64,000 nucleotides of DNA from Neopararhizobium haloflavum (GCF_002750855.1 NZ_NWUC01000001.1:186001-250000); one strand, 5' to 3'; shown: positions 34,626 to 43,741, counted from the first letter of the stretch. Numbers and translations: made by a program. The notes: generated by a model from the sequence alone, not told the origin.

Positions 34626-36187
34626 GATTGGAAAGCTATATCGCCGGCGGTTGGGTCGCCGGCCAGGGCGAGGCACGCCCTTTCGTCAACCCAACGACCG
34701 GCGAGACCCTCGGCGAAGTTTGTGACGGCGGCATCGACGTCGCGGGTGCGCTGGATTTCGCCCGGCGCGAAGGGACGGCGGCCCTCTCTGCGTTGAGCTT
34801 TGCGGAACGTGGAAATCTCCTGCGCGCGGTTGCCGATGTGCTCACCGCCAATCGGGAGAAATATGCCGATATCGCGCGCCGCAATTCCGGCAATACCCCG
34901 ACTGATGCGGCGATCGACATCGATGGCGGCATCGCGACACTCAAGGTCTATGCCCGATACGGCAAGACGCTTGGCGATGCCCGGACGATCATGGAAGCGG
35001 GCGAAGAGCAGCTTGCCAAGGAGCCTGTCTTCTACGCCCGCCACCTCTGGACGACCCGTCCGGGCGTCGCGTTGCAGATCAACGCCTTCAATTTTCCCTC
35101 CTGGGGTCTTTGGGAAAAGGTCTCGACAGCATTGCTGGCCGGTGTCGCCAGCGTTGCGAAGCCCGCCTCGGCGACCGCCTGGCTTTCCAACGAAATGGTT
35201 CGCGACGTCATTGCTGCCGACGTCCTGCCGAAAGGCGCGCTGTCACTTGTCTGCGGACGCGGTGCCGGTCTCGTCGATCATCTCGGCCCGATGGACAGCC
35301 TTGCCTTTACCGGTTCGGCCGACACGGGGCTGAAGCTGAAGTCGGGCGAGGCGCTGATGAAGAGCGGGGCGCGTGTGACGATCGAGGCCGACAGCGTCAA
35401 CGCAACGATTGTCGGTCCCGATGCCGCGCCTGGCACGGTCGTCTTCGACCTGGCCGTGCGCGAAGCGGTCAAGGCGCTGTCGGTGAAGGCCGGACAGCTG
35501 TGCACCAATATTCGCCGCGTCTTCGTTTCGCGCGATCACCTTGCTGCTTTCGAAGAAGCGGTGGCGGCCAAGCTTGGCAAGATCACTGTGGGCGATCCGG
35601 CGCTGGCGACCGTGCGCATGGGGCCGCTGGTCGATGCCGCTCAGCGCGACGCGGCACTGCAAGGCATCGCGACGCTGGCAAGGGAAGCCAAGATTGTCAC
35701 GGGGGGCGAGATCGGTGCGGCGGAAGGCGCCGACGCCAAGGCCGGTGCGTTTCTCCAGCCGACGCTCCTGCGTTGCGACGATGCGGCATCGGCCCGTGCG
35801 GTTCACGAAACCGAAGTGTTCGGTCCGTGCGCCACGGTCATGGCCTATGATGGTATCGACCAGGCTGCGGCACTTGCCGCGAAGGGGGAAGGGTCGCTGG
35901 CGCTCAGCCTTTTCTCGAACGACGCCGACGTTCAGAAGCGAGTGGCCGACACCCTCGGGCCGTGGCACGGGCGGATGTTGCTGGTTGATGAGACCGTGGG
36001 CAAGAATCACACAGGCCACTCCATCGTCATGCCGCAATGCGTTCATGGCGGTCCAGGACGGGCAGGCGGCGGCGAGGAGCTGGGTGGCCTGCGCGGCCTG
36101 CGCTTCCATATGCAGCGATCGGCGGTTCAGGGCTCACCCGCGTTGATGAAAGCACTTAGTGACGATGCCGCCGAAGCCGCTCTGTGA
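34622..36187 (+). CDS. boxD: 3,4-dehydroadipyl-CoA semialdehyde dehydrogenase
   Basis: A 521-residue aldehyde dehydrogenase of the phenylacetate/box branch. The catalytic cysteine is in KAGQLCTNIRRVF, the general-base glutamate in VTIEADSVNA, and the cofactor loop is LAFTGSADTGLKLK. In the box pathway BoxD oxidises 3,4-dehydroadipyl-CoA semialdehyde to the acid, usually with NADP. The ATG at 34622 overlaps the hydrolase stop by four bases. It lacks the fused hydratase domain of PaaZ-type proteins, as expected for BoxD. Confidence 0.9.
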   Translation: MRLESYIAGGWVAGQGEARPFVNPTTGETLGEVCDGGIDVAGALDFARREGTAALSALSFAERGNLLRAVADVLTANREKYADIARRNSGNTPTDAAIDIDGGIATLKVYARYGKTLGDARTIMEAGEEQLAKEPVFYARHLWTTRPGVALQINAFNFPSWGLWEKVSTALLAGVASVAKPASATAWLSNEMVRDVIAADVLPKGALSLVCGRGAGLVDHLGPMDSLAFTGSADTGLKLKSGEALMKSGARVTIEADSVNATIVGPDAAPGTVVFDLAVREAVKALSVKAGQLCTNIRRVFVSRDHLAAFEEAVAAKLGKITVGDPALATVRMGPLVDAAQRDAALQGIATLAREAKIVTGGEIGAAEGADAKAGAFLQPTLLRCDDAASARAVHETEVFGPCATVMAYDGIDQAAALAAKGEGSLALSLFSNDADVQKRVADTLGPWHGRMLLVDETVGKNHTGHSIVMPQCVHGGPGRAGGGEELGGLRGLRFHMQRSAVQGSPALMKALSDDAAEAAL

Positions 36188-36671
36188 GGCGGATGCTTTT
36201 CGCACGGCCCACGATTGGCCGCTGCCCGGGGAGCCCTATCTTCCCGGACTGACGGCTCGCCCATCGGGCGCTGACGACGTGCATAGGGTGGCCGATCTGG
36301 CGCCCGACCCGACAGACGCACAGGCATGGCGCGCAAATGCGCCATACCTTGCCGGCTTTCGGCTCTACAATGCGGGGTTCGGCTGGGAGGCGCATGAGGT
36401 CTGGGAGCCGGTGTGGATGCATGCGCGCTCGCACAGCGCGGAGCGCTATATGGTGCAGGGCCTGATCCAGCTCGCCAATGCGCGGCTGAAATGGACGATG
36501 GGCCGCACCAACGCCTCGGTCCGACTTGCCGGGATCGCGCGGGAGTGTTTGCTGCAGGCCCGCTTTGCCTCGACCGATGCCCTGGTGATGGGGGTTGATC
36601 TGGAGAAGCTGGTTATGACTCTCGACGCCGCAGGTGCAGTGGAATTGCCGAATGTGCATTATAATGCATAA
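36165..36671 (+). CDS. DUF309 protein in the box operon
   Basis: A 168-residue protein with the DUF309 core YNAGFGWEAHEVWEPVW (about residues 66-82) and the partner segment QGLIQLANARLKW. The domain has a HE-x-WE pattern that may bind metal, but its function is unknown. It begins inside the end of boxD; a GTG at 36159 is the alternative start. Neither start has a clear ribosome site, so coupling to boxD is likely. Its final codons overlap a perfect BoxR-like palindrome. Confidence 0.78.
   Translation: MPPKPLCEADAFRTAHDWPLPGEPYLPGLTARPSGADDVHRVADLAPDPTDAQAWRANAPYLAGFRLYNAGFGWEAHEVWEPVWMHARSHSAERYMVQGLIQLANARLKWTMGRTNASVRLAGIARECLLQARFASTDALVMGVDLEKLVMTLDAAGAVELPNVHYNA
36655..36668. promoter_or_regulatory. 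BoxR-like operator with TATAAT core (inside 3' end of DUF309 gene)
   Basis: TGCATTATAATGCA is a perfect 14-base palindrome spanning the last sense codons of the DUF309 gene and touching its TAA stop. It lies about 125 bases before boxC. The core contains a consensus -10 hexamer, but I see no matching -35 at 16-18 bases. Confidence 0.65.
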
Positions 36672-36739
36672 ATTGGTGACGAGATCGGGAACTTTATCCC
36701 CCTAGGCGACTGTTTTCTCCGCGCAGGGTCTGGACATGA

Positions 36740-36753
36740 TGCATTAAATTGCA
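36740..36753. promoter_or_regulatory. BoxR-like operator before boxC
   Basis: TGCATTAAATTGCA has the same TGCA-N6-TGCA layout as the other sites. It lies about 40 bases before the chosen boxC start and 71 bases after the 36655 site. The two copies suggest cooperative control of boxCBA separately from the ligase transcript. Confidence 0.65.
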
Positions 36754-36791
36754 CTATGAGATGGTCAACGCATTCAGAGGAGGGCATTCAA

Positions 36792-38450
36792 GTGTCCAAA
36801 CGCATCGATTTTCAGGTCGACCCGGAAAACTACCGTCACTGGCGCGTCGACTATGAGGGCGACGTCGCGAAGCTTTACATGGACGTCGACGAGAAGGGTG
36901 GTCTGTTCGATGGATATGAACTGAAGCTCAACTCTTACGATCTCGGCGTGGATATCGAACTCTCGGATATCGTGCAGCGCATGCGCTTCGAGCATCCGGA
37001 AGTGAAGGCAATCGTCCTTCAGTCCGGCAAGGAACGTGTTTTCTGCGCCGGTGCGAACATCCGGATGCTTGGCGGAGCTGCGCACTCCCACAAGGTGAAC
37101 TTCTGCAAGTTCACGAATGAGACGCGCAACACGTTCGAAGCTGCCGGACAGGAGTCCGGCCAGCACTACATCTGCGCGGTCAGGGGTGCCTGCGCCGGTG
37201 GGGGCTACGAACTGGCGCTTGCTTGCGACCACATCATCCTGGCCGATGACGGCTCGTCCAATGTGGCGCTGCCGGAAGTGCCGCTTCTGGCGGTGTTGCC
37301 GGGAACGGGCGGCCTGACGCGCGTCACCGACAAGCGCAAGGTTCGCCGGGACCGGGCCGATGTCTTCTGCTCGATCGAAGAGGGCGTGAAGGGCAAGCGC
37401 GCGGCGGAATGGAACCTCGTCGATGAAGTCGTCGCCAATTCCAGGTTCGATGAAACGATTGCCGAACGTGCAAAGGAATTTGCCGCGCGGTCAACGCGGG
37501 CGGCGGCGAGCGAGGGCGTCAAGCTGACGCCGCTCAAGCGCACCTTCAACGACAACGGCGTCACTTACTCCACGATCGAGGTCGATATCGAGCGCGAGAA
37601 GGGCCTGGTCACGATCACCATCAAGGGACCGGACGGCGATGCGCCGGCCTCGATCGATGCGATCGCGGCCGAAGGCGCGGATGCCTGGATCCTGCGTGCG
37701 GCCCGTGAACTCGATGATGCGATCCTGCATCTGCGTTTGAACGAACTGGAACTCGGCACCTGGGTCATCCGCAGCCAGGGCGATCCAGCAGCGGTCCTTG
37801 CCCATGAAAAGGTTGTCACCGACAATGCCGATCATTGGCTGGCGAACGAAATCCTGCTCTACTGGAAGCGTGTGCTGAAGCGCCTCGACGTCACGTCCCG
37901 GTCGCTTGTCGCGCTGGTCGAGCCGGGCTCCTGCTTTGCCGGCGTCCTGGCCGAAGTTCTCTTTGCGGTCGACCGTTCCTATATGGCCGAAGGGGATTTC
38001 GAAGGCGACAACCGGCATGTCGCGGCGATCACGCTCAGCGACAACAATTTCGGCCGGTTCCCAATGGCGAACGACCTCACGCGTCTGCAGACCCGCTTTC
38101 TCGGAGAGCCGGGGAAGGTGGACGAAGCCAAGGGCCGTATCGGCGAAACACTGGAAGCATACGATGCCAACGAACTCGGCCTCGTGACCTATTGCTTCGA
38201 CGATATCGACTGGGAAGACGAAGTTCGCATCTTCCTGGAAGAGCGCACCTCATTCTCTCCGGATGCGATGACCGGCATGGAAGCCAATCTGCGCTTCCCC
38301 GGCCCGGAGACAATGGAAACAAGAATTTTTGGACGGCTTACGGCTTGGCAGAACTGGATTTTCCAGAGGCCGAATGCCGTTGGCGAGAACGGAGCCCTGC
38401 AGCGCTACGGAACCGGTGTCCGCGGCGATTACGATATGCGCAGGGTGTGA
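36792..38450 (+). CDS. boxC: 2,3-epoxybenzoyl-CoA dihydrolase (BoxC), GTG start
   Basis: A 552-residue enzyme of the enoyl-CoA hydratase superfamily, double the usual length. It opens the ring of 2,3-epoxybenzoyl-CoA by adding two waters, releasing formate and 3,4-dehydroadipyl-CoA semialdehyde. N-terminal crotonase-like parts are KERVFCAGANIRML and CAVRGACAGGGYELALACDH, forming the oxyanion hole. GGAGGG precedes the GTG at 36792 by seven bases; the ATG at 36756 lies next to the operator and lacks a ribosome site, so GTG was chosen. It heads boxC-boxB-boxA. Confidence 0.93.
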   Translation: MSKRIDFQVDPENYRHWRVDYEGDVAKLYMDVDEKGGLFDGYELKLNSYDLGVDIELSDIVQRMRFEHPEVKAIVLQSGKERVFCAGANIRMLGGAAHSHKVNFCKFTNETRNTFEAAGQESGQHYICAVRGACAGGGYELALACDHIILADDGSSNVALPEVPLLAVLPGTGGLTRVTDKRKVRRDRADVFCSIEEGVKGKRAAEWNLVDEVVANSRFDETIAERAKEFAARSTRAAASEGVKLTPLKRTFNDNGVTYSTIEVDIEREKGLVTITIKGPDGDAPASIDAIAAEGADAWILRAARELDDAILHLRLNELELGTWVIRSQGDPAAVLAHEKVVTDNADHWLANEILLYWKRVLKRLDVTSRSLVALVEPGSCFAGVLAEVLFAVDRSYMAEGDFEGDNRHVAAITLSDNNFGRFPMANDLTRLQTRFLGEPGKVDEAKGRIGETLEAYDANELGLVTYCFDDIDWEDEVRIFLEERTSFSPDAMTGMEANLRFPGPETMETRIFGRLTAWQNWIFQRPNAVGENGALQRYGTGVRGDYDMRRV

Positions 38451-38466
38451 CTGCTGACTGGTAAGT

Positions 38467-38580
38467 AGTGAATAGCGAACGGGTGAGAGCGAATTAGGTG
38501 CGTCTGTGACGCGCTCGTGAGTTGGCGAAGACGTGAAGAACAATTTCTTCAAAGCGCGCTTCACCGTTCACTATTCATCA
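38467..38580. repeat. Imperfect long inverted repeat with inner hairpins between boxC and boxB
   Basis: Arms AGTGAATAGCGAACGGGTGA (38467-38486) and its near complement TTCACCGTTCACTATTCATC (38560-38579) match with one mismatch and one indel. Inside lie GCGTC-TGT-GACGC (38500-38512) and GAAGAA-CAAT-TTCTTC (38535-38550). The whole could fold in RNA or be a dispersed repeat element. It ends 26 bases before boxB. Confidence 0.6.
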
Positions 38581-38605
38581 TTCACCCCAGAAACGGGAGA
38601 TATCA

Positions 38606-40057
38606 ATGCTTGATCTCATCAACGTCGCCTACGATACGCAGATTCCCAACAATGTCGGTCTGTCTTCCGACAAACGCGTCCTCAAGGCGCTGGAAAAGTG
38701 GCATCCAGGCTATATCAACTGGTGGAACGACCTGGGTCCGGACGGCTTTCAGGAAAGCCTCGTCTACCTGCGCACAGCCGTATCGGTCGATCCGAAGGGC
38801 TGGGCGAAGTTCGACTACGTGAAGATGCCAGAATACCGCTGGGGCATCCTGCTTGCGCCGCAGGCCGAGGGCCGGACCATTCCGTGCGGCGAGCACGTCG
38901 GTCAACCGGCCTGGCAGGAAGTGCCGGGCGAATACCGCAACATGCTCAAGCGCCTGATCGTCATCCAGGGCGATACGGAGCCGGCATCGGTCGAGCAGCA
39001 GCGCCATCTCGGGAAGACCGCGCCATCGCTTTACGACATGCGCAACCTGTTCCAGGTCAACGTCGAGGAAGGCCGGCACCTTTGGGCGATGGTCTATCTT
39101 CTGCAGAAGTATTTCGGTGCCGACGGGCGCGAGGAAGCGGACGACCTGCTTCGCCGCACCTCCGGCTCGGAAGAAGCGCCGCGCATGCTCGGTGCCTTCA
39201 ACGAGGCAACGCCGGATTGGCTGTCCTTCTTCATGTTCACCTACTTCACCGACCGTGACGGCAAGATGCAGCTGGAATCGCTCGCGCAGTCGGGCTTCGA
39301 TCCGCTGTCGCGCACCTGCCGCTTCATGCTGACGGAAGAGGCGCACCACATGTTCGTCGGGGAGACCGGCGTCGGCCGCGTCATCCAGGCGACATGCGAG
39401 GCGATGAAGGAAGCCGGCATCGATGATCCCTACGACATCGAGAAGGTGCGCGCGCTCGGCGTCATCGACCTGCCGACGATCCAGAAGAAGCTCAACCTGC
39501 ACTATTCGCTGTCGCTCGATCTGTTTGGCTCGGAAGTCTCGACAAATGCCGCGAATGCCTTCAATGCAGGCATCAAGGGCCGGTATCAGGAAGCCAAGAT
39601 CGACGACGATCACCAGCTTCACAGCGATACCTACCCGGTCATCCAGCTCAAGGACGGCAAGATCGTCTGGGAAGACGTGCCGGCTCTGTCGGCGATCAAC
39701 ATGCGTCTTCGTGACGACTATGTCCGCGACGCGTCGGGTGGCGTGAAGCGCTGGAACGCGACGATCGAAAAGACTGGCGTCCAGTTCGAGATGAAGATGC
39801 CGCACCAGGGCTTCTATCGTCACATTGGCGTCTTCGCGGACGCCAACGTCGATCCCGACGGTGCGATCATCTCCAAGGAAGAGTGGGATGCGAAGAAGGA
39901 CGAGTGGCTGCCGACCAAGGCCGATGGCGATTTCATTCAGTCGCTGATGAAGCCTGTCTGGGAGCCCGGCAAGTTCGCCAGCTGGATCGCACCGCCGCGC
40001 GTCGGCATCGACAACAAGCCGGGCGACTTCGAATACGTCAAACTTCACATGGCTTGA
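38606..40057 (+). CDS. boxB: Benzoyl-CoA 2,3-epoxidase oxygenase subunit (BoxB)
   Basis: A 483-residue diiron oxygenase that inserts one oxygen atom into benzoyl-CoA to give the 2,3-epoxide. Candidate iron ligands are in VEEGRHLWAM and LTEEAHHMFVGE, the typical E-x2-H pair arrangement. GGGAG lies seven bases before the ATG at 38606. It works with the BoxA reductase encoded downstream. The sequence is highly conserved in style and full length. Confidence 0.95.
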   Translation: MLDLINVAYDTQIPNNVGLSSDKRVLKALEKWHPGYINWWNDLGPDGFQESLVYLRTAVSVDPKGWAKFDYVKMPEYRWGILLAPQAEGRTIPCGEHVGQPAWQEVPGEYRNMLKRLIVIQGDTEPASVEQQRHLGKTAPSLYDMRNLFQVNVEEGRHLWAMVYLLQKYFGADGREEADDLLRRTSGSEEAPRMLGAFNEATPDWLSFFMFTYFTDRDGKMQLESLAQSGFDPLSRTCRFMLTEEAHHMFVGETGVGRVIQATCEAMKEAGIDDPYDIEKVRALGVIDLPTIQKKLNLHYSLSLDLFGSEVSTNAANAFNAGIKGRYQEAKIDDDHQLHSDTYPVIQLKDGKIVWEDVPALSAINMRLRDDYVRDASGGVKRWNATIEKTGVQFEMKMPHQGFYRHIGVFADANVDPDGAIISKEEWDAKKDEWLPTKADGDFIQSLMKPVWEPGKFASWIAPPRVGIDNKPGDFEYVKLHMA

Positions 40058-40068
40058 GACATTGCGCT

Positions 40069-40103
40069 CCGCCGTCATTCTCTCTTGTTTTGAGGGTGAC
40101 GGC
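40069..40103. terminator. Strong hairpin between boxB and boxA
   Basis: CCGCCGTCA (40069-40077) pairs perfectly with TGACGGCGG (40095-40103) across a 17-base loop. No T-run follows. It begins 12 bases after the boxB stop and may stabilise the boxB message or reduce boxA expression. I saw no gene in the 189-base gap to boxA. Confidence 0.5.
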
Positions 40104-40246
40104 GGGGGCGCGGGTTTCGATTTCTGCAAATGGTCGGGACGTGCCCGATCATGACGGCGGCGAAAGAGTTTCGGCCGCTCTTACCCAGAGTGCCAGGCGC
40201 ATAGCCGTCTTGCGCCAAATGCCCAATATGGCGAGGGTCCTGTCCC

Positions 40247-41449
40247 ATGAACGCACCGCTGAAACAGCATCTGATCGATCCGGAAATCTGCATCCGCTGC
40301 TATACGTGCGAGGAGGCATGCCCCGTCGATGCGATCACGCATAACGAGGACAATGTGGTCGTCGATGCGTCTAAATGTGATTTCTGCATGAGTTGCATCG
40401 CGCCGTGCCCCACCGGATCGATCGACAATTGGCGCGTCGTTCTCGAGCCCTATTCGCTCGAGGAGCAGATGGAGTGGATGGAGCTTCCCGAACAGGCGGA
40501 GATCGCAAAGCCGGAAGGCAGCGACCAGGACGGCGGCGACATTGAAGCGCTGGAAGATTCCGTCGAACGGCTTCTGGCCGAAGCCCATGCAGGCGCCGGA
40601 GGCAAGGCCAAGGCGCCGGCGACAGCAACAAAGCCGTCGATCAACCTCTACAATCTCAAGAAGCCCGCAACGGCGACCGTGCAGGGCAACTACCGACTGA
40701 CTAGCGAGGGCGCCGACAGCGATGTGCGCCATATCATTCTCGATCTCGGCAATCAGCATTTCCCTGTGCTGGAAGGCCAGAGCGTCGGTATCCAGCCGCC
40801 TGGAACAGATGAGAACGGCAACCCGTATCTGCCGCGTCTCTATTCCATATCGAGCCCGCGCGACGGCGAACGGCCGAACACCAACAACCTTTCGCTCACG
40901 GTCAAACGGGAGGAGCATGGTGTCTGCTCCAACTACGTCTGCGATCTGAAGAAGGGCGACGAGGTCAAGCTGACGGGACCGTTTGGCGCAACGTTCCTGA
41001 TGCCGAACGATCCGCAGGCCAACATCGTGATGATCTGCACCGGAACGGGCTCGGCGCCGTTCCGCGCCTTCACGATGCGTCGCCAGCGCACGGCCGGAGA
41101 AGGGGGCGCGATGATGCGGCTCTTCTTCGGGGCGCGTACCTCGGACGCTCTTCCGTATTTCGGTCCGCTGAAGAAGGTGCCGGACACGGTGCTGGAAAAG
41201 CATCTCGTGTTCTCGCGTGCCGAAGCCGTGGAAAAGGAATATGTGCAGGACCGGATGCTGAAGCAGAAGGCCTCGCTTGCCGAACTCATCCGGGCCGACG
41301 ACACGCATGTCTACGTCTGTGGCCTGAAGGCGATGGAAGAGGGCGTCGAGGCGGCGTTTCAGGCGATTGCCGATGAAGCGGGCAGCGACTGGCATGCCAT
41401 CCGCGACGCGATGCGCGAGAGCGGCCGCTATCATGTCGAGACCTACTGA
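40247..41449 (+). CDS. boxA: Benzoyl-CoA 2,3-epoxidase reductase subunit (BoxA)
   Basis: A 400-residue NADPH-dependent reductase that feeds electrons to BoxB. Two ferredoxin-like 4Fe-4S motifs are near the N-terminus (CIRCYTCEEACP and CDFCMSCIAPCP). An acidic/Ala linker at about residues 85-130 follows, then a FAD/NAD module with RLYSISSP, GVCSNYVCD and MICTGTGSAPFRAF. AGGG precedes the ATG at 40247. Its gene order after boxB and its domain layout are those of known BoxA. Confidence 0.94.
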   Translation: MNAPLKQHLIDPEICIRCYTCEEACPVDAITHNEDNVVVDASKCDFCMSCIAPCPTGSIDNWRVVLEPYSLEEQMEWMELPEQAEIAKPEGSDQDGGDIEALEDSVERLLAEAHAGAGGKAKAPATATKPSINLYNLKKPATATVQGNYRLTSEGADSDVRHIILDLGNQHFPVLEGQSVGIQPPGTDENGNPYLPRLYSISSPRDGERPNTNNLSLTVKREEHGVCSNYVCDLKKGDEVKLTGPFGATFLMPNDPQANIVMICTGTGSAPFRAFTMRRQRTAGEGGAMMRLFFGARTSDALPYFGPLKKVPDTVLEKHLVFSRAEAVEKEYVQDRMLKQKASLAELIRADDTHVYVCGLKAMEEGVEAAFQAIADEAGSDWHAIRDAMRESGRYHVETY

Positions 41450-41451
41450 GG

Positions 41452-41883
41452 ATGGCCGAATCCGGGGACAGGTTCGTCCATGACATCACCGTGCGCTGGT
41501 CCGACTGCGATCCCGCGAATATCGCCTATACCGGCCGGATACCGAATTTCGCGCTGGAAGCGATCGACGCATGGTGGGCGGCAAAGATCGGAATTGACTG
41601 GTTCGAGCTTAACCTCGACCGCAACACCGGAACGCCGTTCGTCAAGCTGTCGATGGAATTCCTTTCGCCGATCACCCCGCGGCACACATTGCGCTGCACG
41701 GTGCGGCTGACCAAACTCGGGCGGACGGCGATGACCTTCGCCGTCGATGGTCATCAGGACGGTAAGGCATCATTTGCCGGGGAGTTTGTCTGCGTGGCCG
41801 TTCAGGCCGATCGCTTCAAGGCAACGCCGCTGCCCGAGGACATGCGGCTTACCATGGAGAGCCTGGTCGATGCTGAAGGGTAA
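41452..41883 (+). CDS. 4-hydroxybenzoyl-CoA thioesterase-family protein in the box cluster
   Basis: A 143-residue hotdog-fold thioesterase. The family segment is VRWSDCDPANIAYTGRIPNF, where the aspartate of CDPAN is the presumed catalytic acid. It starts two bases after the boxA stop and is surely cotranscribed. A benzoyl-CoA thioesterase would release CoA when the pathway stalls; that protective role is known for box clusters and is inferred here. Confidence 0.85.
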   Translation: MAESGDRFVHDITVRWSDCDPANIAYTGRIPNFALEAIDAWWAAKIGIDWFELNLDRNTGTPFVKLSMEFLSPITPRHTLRCTVRLTKLGRTAMTFAVDGHQDGKASFAGEFVCVAVQADRFKATPLPEDMRLTMESLVDAEG

Positions 41884-41908
41884 TCGTCGCGGCTGATATT
41901 GCGTGTGA

Positions 41909-41922
41909 TGCAATATAATGCA
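41909..41922. promoter_or_regulatory. BoxR-like operator with TATAAT core before boxR
   Basis: TGCAATATAATGCA follows the TGCA-N6-TGCA pattern and has TATAAT at 41914-41919. It lies 47 bases before the chosen boxR start, consistent with autoregulation. A looser repeat of TGCA units (41934 and 41950) follows. Confidence 0.65.
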
Positions 41923-41968
41923 TAATTGACGCGTGCATTCAGATTCGCATGCAGTATGGTTCGTGTCA

Positions 41969-42889
41969 ATGGACGAGATCGTTACTTTCGGCGGGACGGT
42001 TACATCGCTGGAGCGGGCACGCTCCGTAGAAGACGAATCGACACGATTCCTCGAAATGGTCGGCGAGCGGGTGCGGGCCGCGCGCTCGCGCAAGAACATC
42101 TCTCGCAAGGTGCTCTCGGAAATGTCGGGCGTGTCGCAGCGCTATCTCGCCCAACTCGAGAGCGGCACCGGCAACATCTCCATCATCCTCCTGCGGCGTG
42201 TCGCCGACGCGCTCGACCACCGGATCGAATGGCTGGTGGGCGAGGAAGACCCCTATACGTCCGAAGTGCATTCGGTCACCTCGCTCTACCGACAGGCGAC
42301 GAGCGAGCAGCGCATGCGCGTTCTGGAGATACTGGATCCGGAAAATCCCAATCTGCGACGTTCGGGACGCATCGCGTTCATCGGGCTGCGCGGGGCAGGA
42401 AAATCGACGATCGGACGACTCGTTGCCGATCAGCGGCACATGCCGTTTCTCGAACTCAACGAGGAGATCGAGCAAGCCAGCGGCATGCCGGTCAATGAGG
42501 TCATCGCTCTTTACGGCCAGGAGGGCTATCGCCGGTTGGAGCGGCAATCGGTCGAGCGGATCGCTGCGACCTATGATTCGATCGTCCTTGCCGTTGCCGG
42601 AGGCATCGTCTCGGAGCCGGAAACCTTCAATTATCTCTTGCGGCACTATCACACGATCTGGCTGAAGGCGCGGCCGGAAGAGCACATGGGAAGAGTGAGA
42701 GCGCAAGGGGACGAACGTCCCATGGCCGGCAACCCGGCGGCGATGGAAGAACTGCGCAACATCCTGATGAGCCGCGAAGCGCTCTATGCGCGGGCCGAGG
42801 CCGAAATCAACACCAGCGGCAAGGGTGTGCCGGAAACCCTGGCCGCCGTCTCCGAGATTGTCGACAAGCGCGGTTTCCTAAAGAACTGA
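41969..42889 (+). CDS. boxR: Benzoyl-CoA-responsive transcriptional repressor BoxR
   Basis: A 306-residue regulator with an XRE-type helix-turn-helix in the first 90 residues (SRKVLSEMSGVSQRYLAQLE) and a shikimate-kinase-like C-terminal domain starting at GLRGAGKSTIGRL. This architecture defines BzdR/BoxR, whose effector is benzoyl-CoA. The frame opens with a GTG at 41933, but that would be almost leaderless; the ATG at 41969 precedes the conserved part. Neither has a good ribosome site. It is transcribed with or after boxA and probably controls all TGCA-type sites listed here. Confidence 0.93.
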   Translation: MDEIVTFGGTVTSLERARSVEDESTRFLEMVGERVRAARSRKNISRKVLSEMSGVSQRYLAQLESGTGNISIILLRRVADALDHRIEWLVGEEDPYTSEVHSVTSLYRQATSEQRMRVLEILDPENPNLRRSGRIAFIGLRGAGKSTIGRLVADQRHMPFLELNEEIEQASGMPVNEVIALYGQEGYRRLERQSVERIAATYDSIVLAVAGGIVSEPETFNYLLRHYHTIWLKARPEEHMGRVRAQGDERPMAGNPAAMEELRNILMSREALYARAEAEINTSGKGVPETLAAVSEIVDKRGFLKN

Positions 42890-43705
42890 TCACCGCCCCC
42901 TGAAGGTGGCTTGCCGCTTTTCGAGGAAAGCCAGAACGCCCTCGCGATAGTCGCTCGTCTTGCCGGCAAGGCCTTGCAGACGCGCTTCTTCAGCCAGATA
43001 AGTTTCGAAATCGCTGGTATGCGCTGCCTGCACTGCCTTCTTGATCGCGCCATAGGCAGCGGTCGGTCCCTCGGCGAGGGCAGTGGTCAATGCATCGATC
43101 TCGTCGGTCAGATTGGCGCTTGGAACGGATTTGAAGGCGAGGCCCGCCTCGACCGCCTCTCGGCCGGTCAGCGTCCCGCCGGTAAGCATCAGGCCGCGTG
43201 CCCGTGCCGGTCCCAGCGCCTGCACAAGGGCAAAACCGGCGCCGGCATCGACCGAAAGCCCGACCTTGGCAAAGGAGAGGATGAAGCGTGCATCGTCAGC
43301 GGCCAGGATGATGTCGGCCGCCAGGGCGATGGCTGCGCCAGCGCCTGCCGCGACACCAGAGACGGCAACCACCACCGGTTTTTCCATCTCGCGCATCAAG
43401 CGCACGACCGGATGAAAGAGGCGCGTCTGAATGGCTTCCAGATCGAATGGTTCAGCATGCTTGCGCGGATCTCGATCGGCCAGATCCTGCCCCGCGCAAA
43501 ATGCCTTGCCGGCGCCGGTAAGGAGTACTGCGCGCACTGTCTGGTCTTGTTGCGCGGCCTTGAGGGCATCTGCCAGTTGGATCAGCAGGGCCTCGGTCAA
43601 GGCGTTCAGCTTCTGAGGTCTGTTCAGCGTGATTGCGGTGAGGGCGCCGCGCTGTTCCACAAGGATTGGTGGCGCTGTTTCGGGTGTATCGCTAAACGTC
43701 GTCAT
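42890..43705 (-). CDS. Enoyl-CoA hydratase/isomerase (PaaG-like)
   Basis: A 271-residue crotonase-fold enzyme. Oxyanion-hole segments are GAGKAFCAGQDL and VAAGAGAAIALAADI. The GQDL and KVGLSVDAGAG features resemble PaaG-type isomerases of the phenylacetate pathway. It could isomerise or hydrate the dehydroadipyl-CoA products of BoxD. Its stop directly abuts the boxR stop on the other strand, and its promoter is shared with the divergent fused dehydrogenase gene. Confidence 0.85.
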   Translation of the reverse strand: MTTFSDTPETAPPILVEQRGALTAITLNRPQKLNALTEALLIQLADALKAAQQDQTVRAVLLTGAGKAFCAGQDLADRDPRKHAEPFDLEAIQTRLFHPVVRLMREMEKPVVVAVSGVAAGAGAAIALAADIILAADDARFILSFAKVGLSVDAGAGFALVQALGPARARGLMLTGGTLTGREAVEAGLAFKSVPSANLTDEIDALTTALAEGPTAAYGAIKKAVQAAHTSDFETYLAEEARLQGLAGKTSDYREGVLAFLEKRQATFRGR

Positions 43706-43741
43706 AAAGCGCCGCGTTTCCTCGTCAAAGTGGTGTTATTG

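Noticed and set aside
38603-40129. 508-codon antisense frame to boxB
   Set aside because: BoxB is certain on the plus strand; the antisense frame is a shadow.
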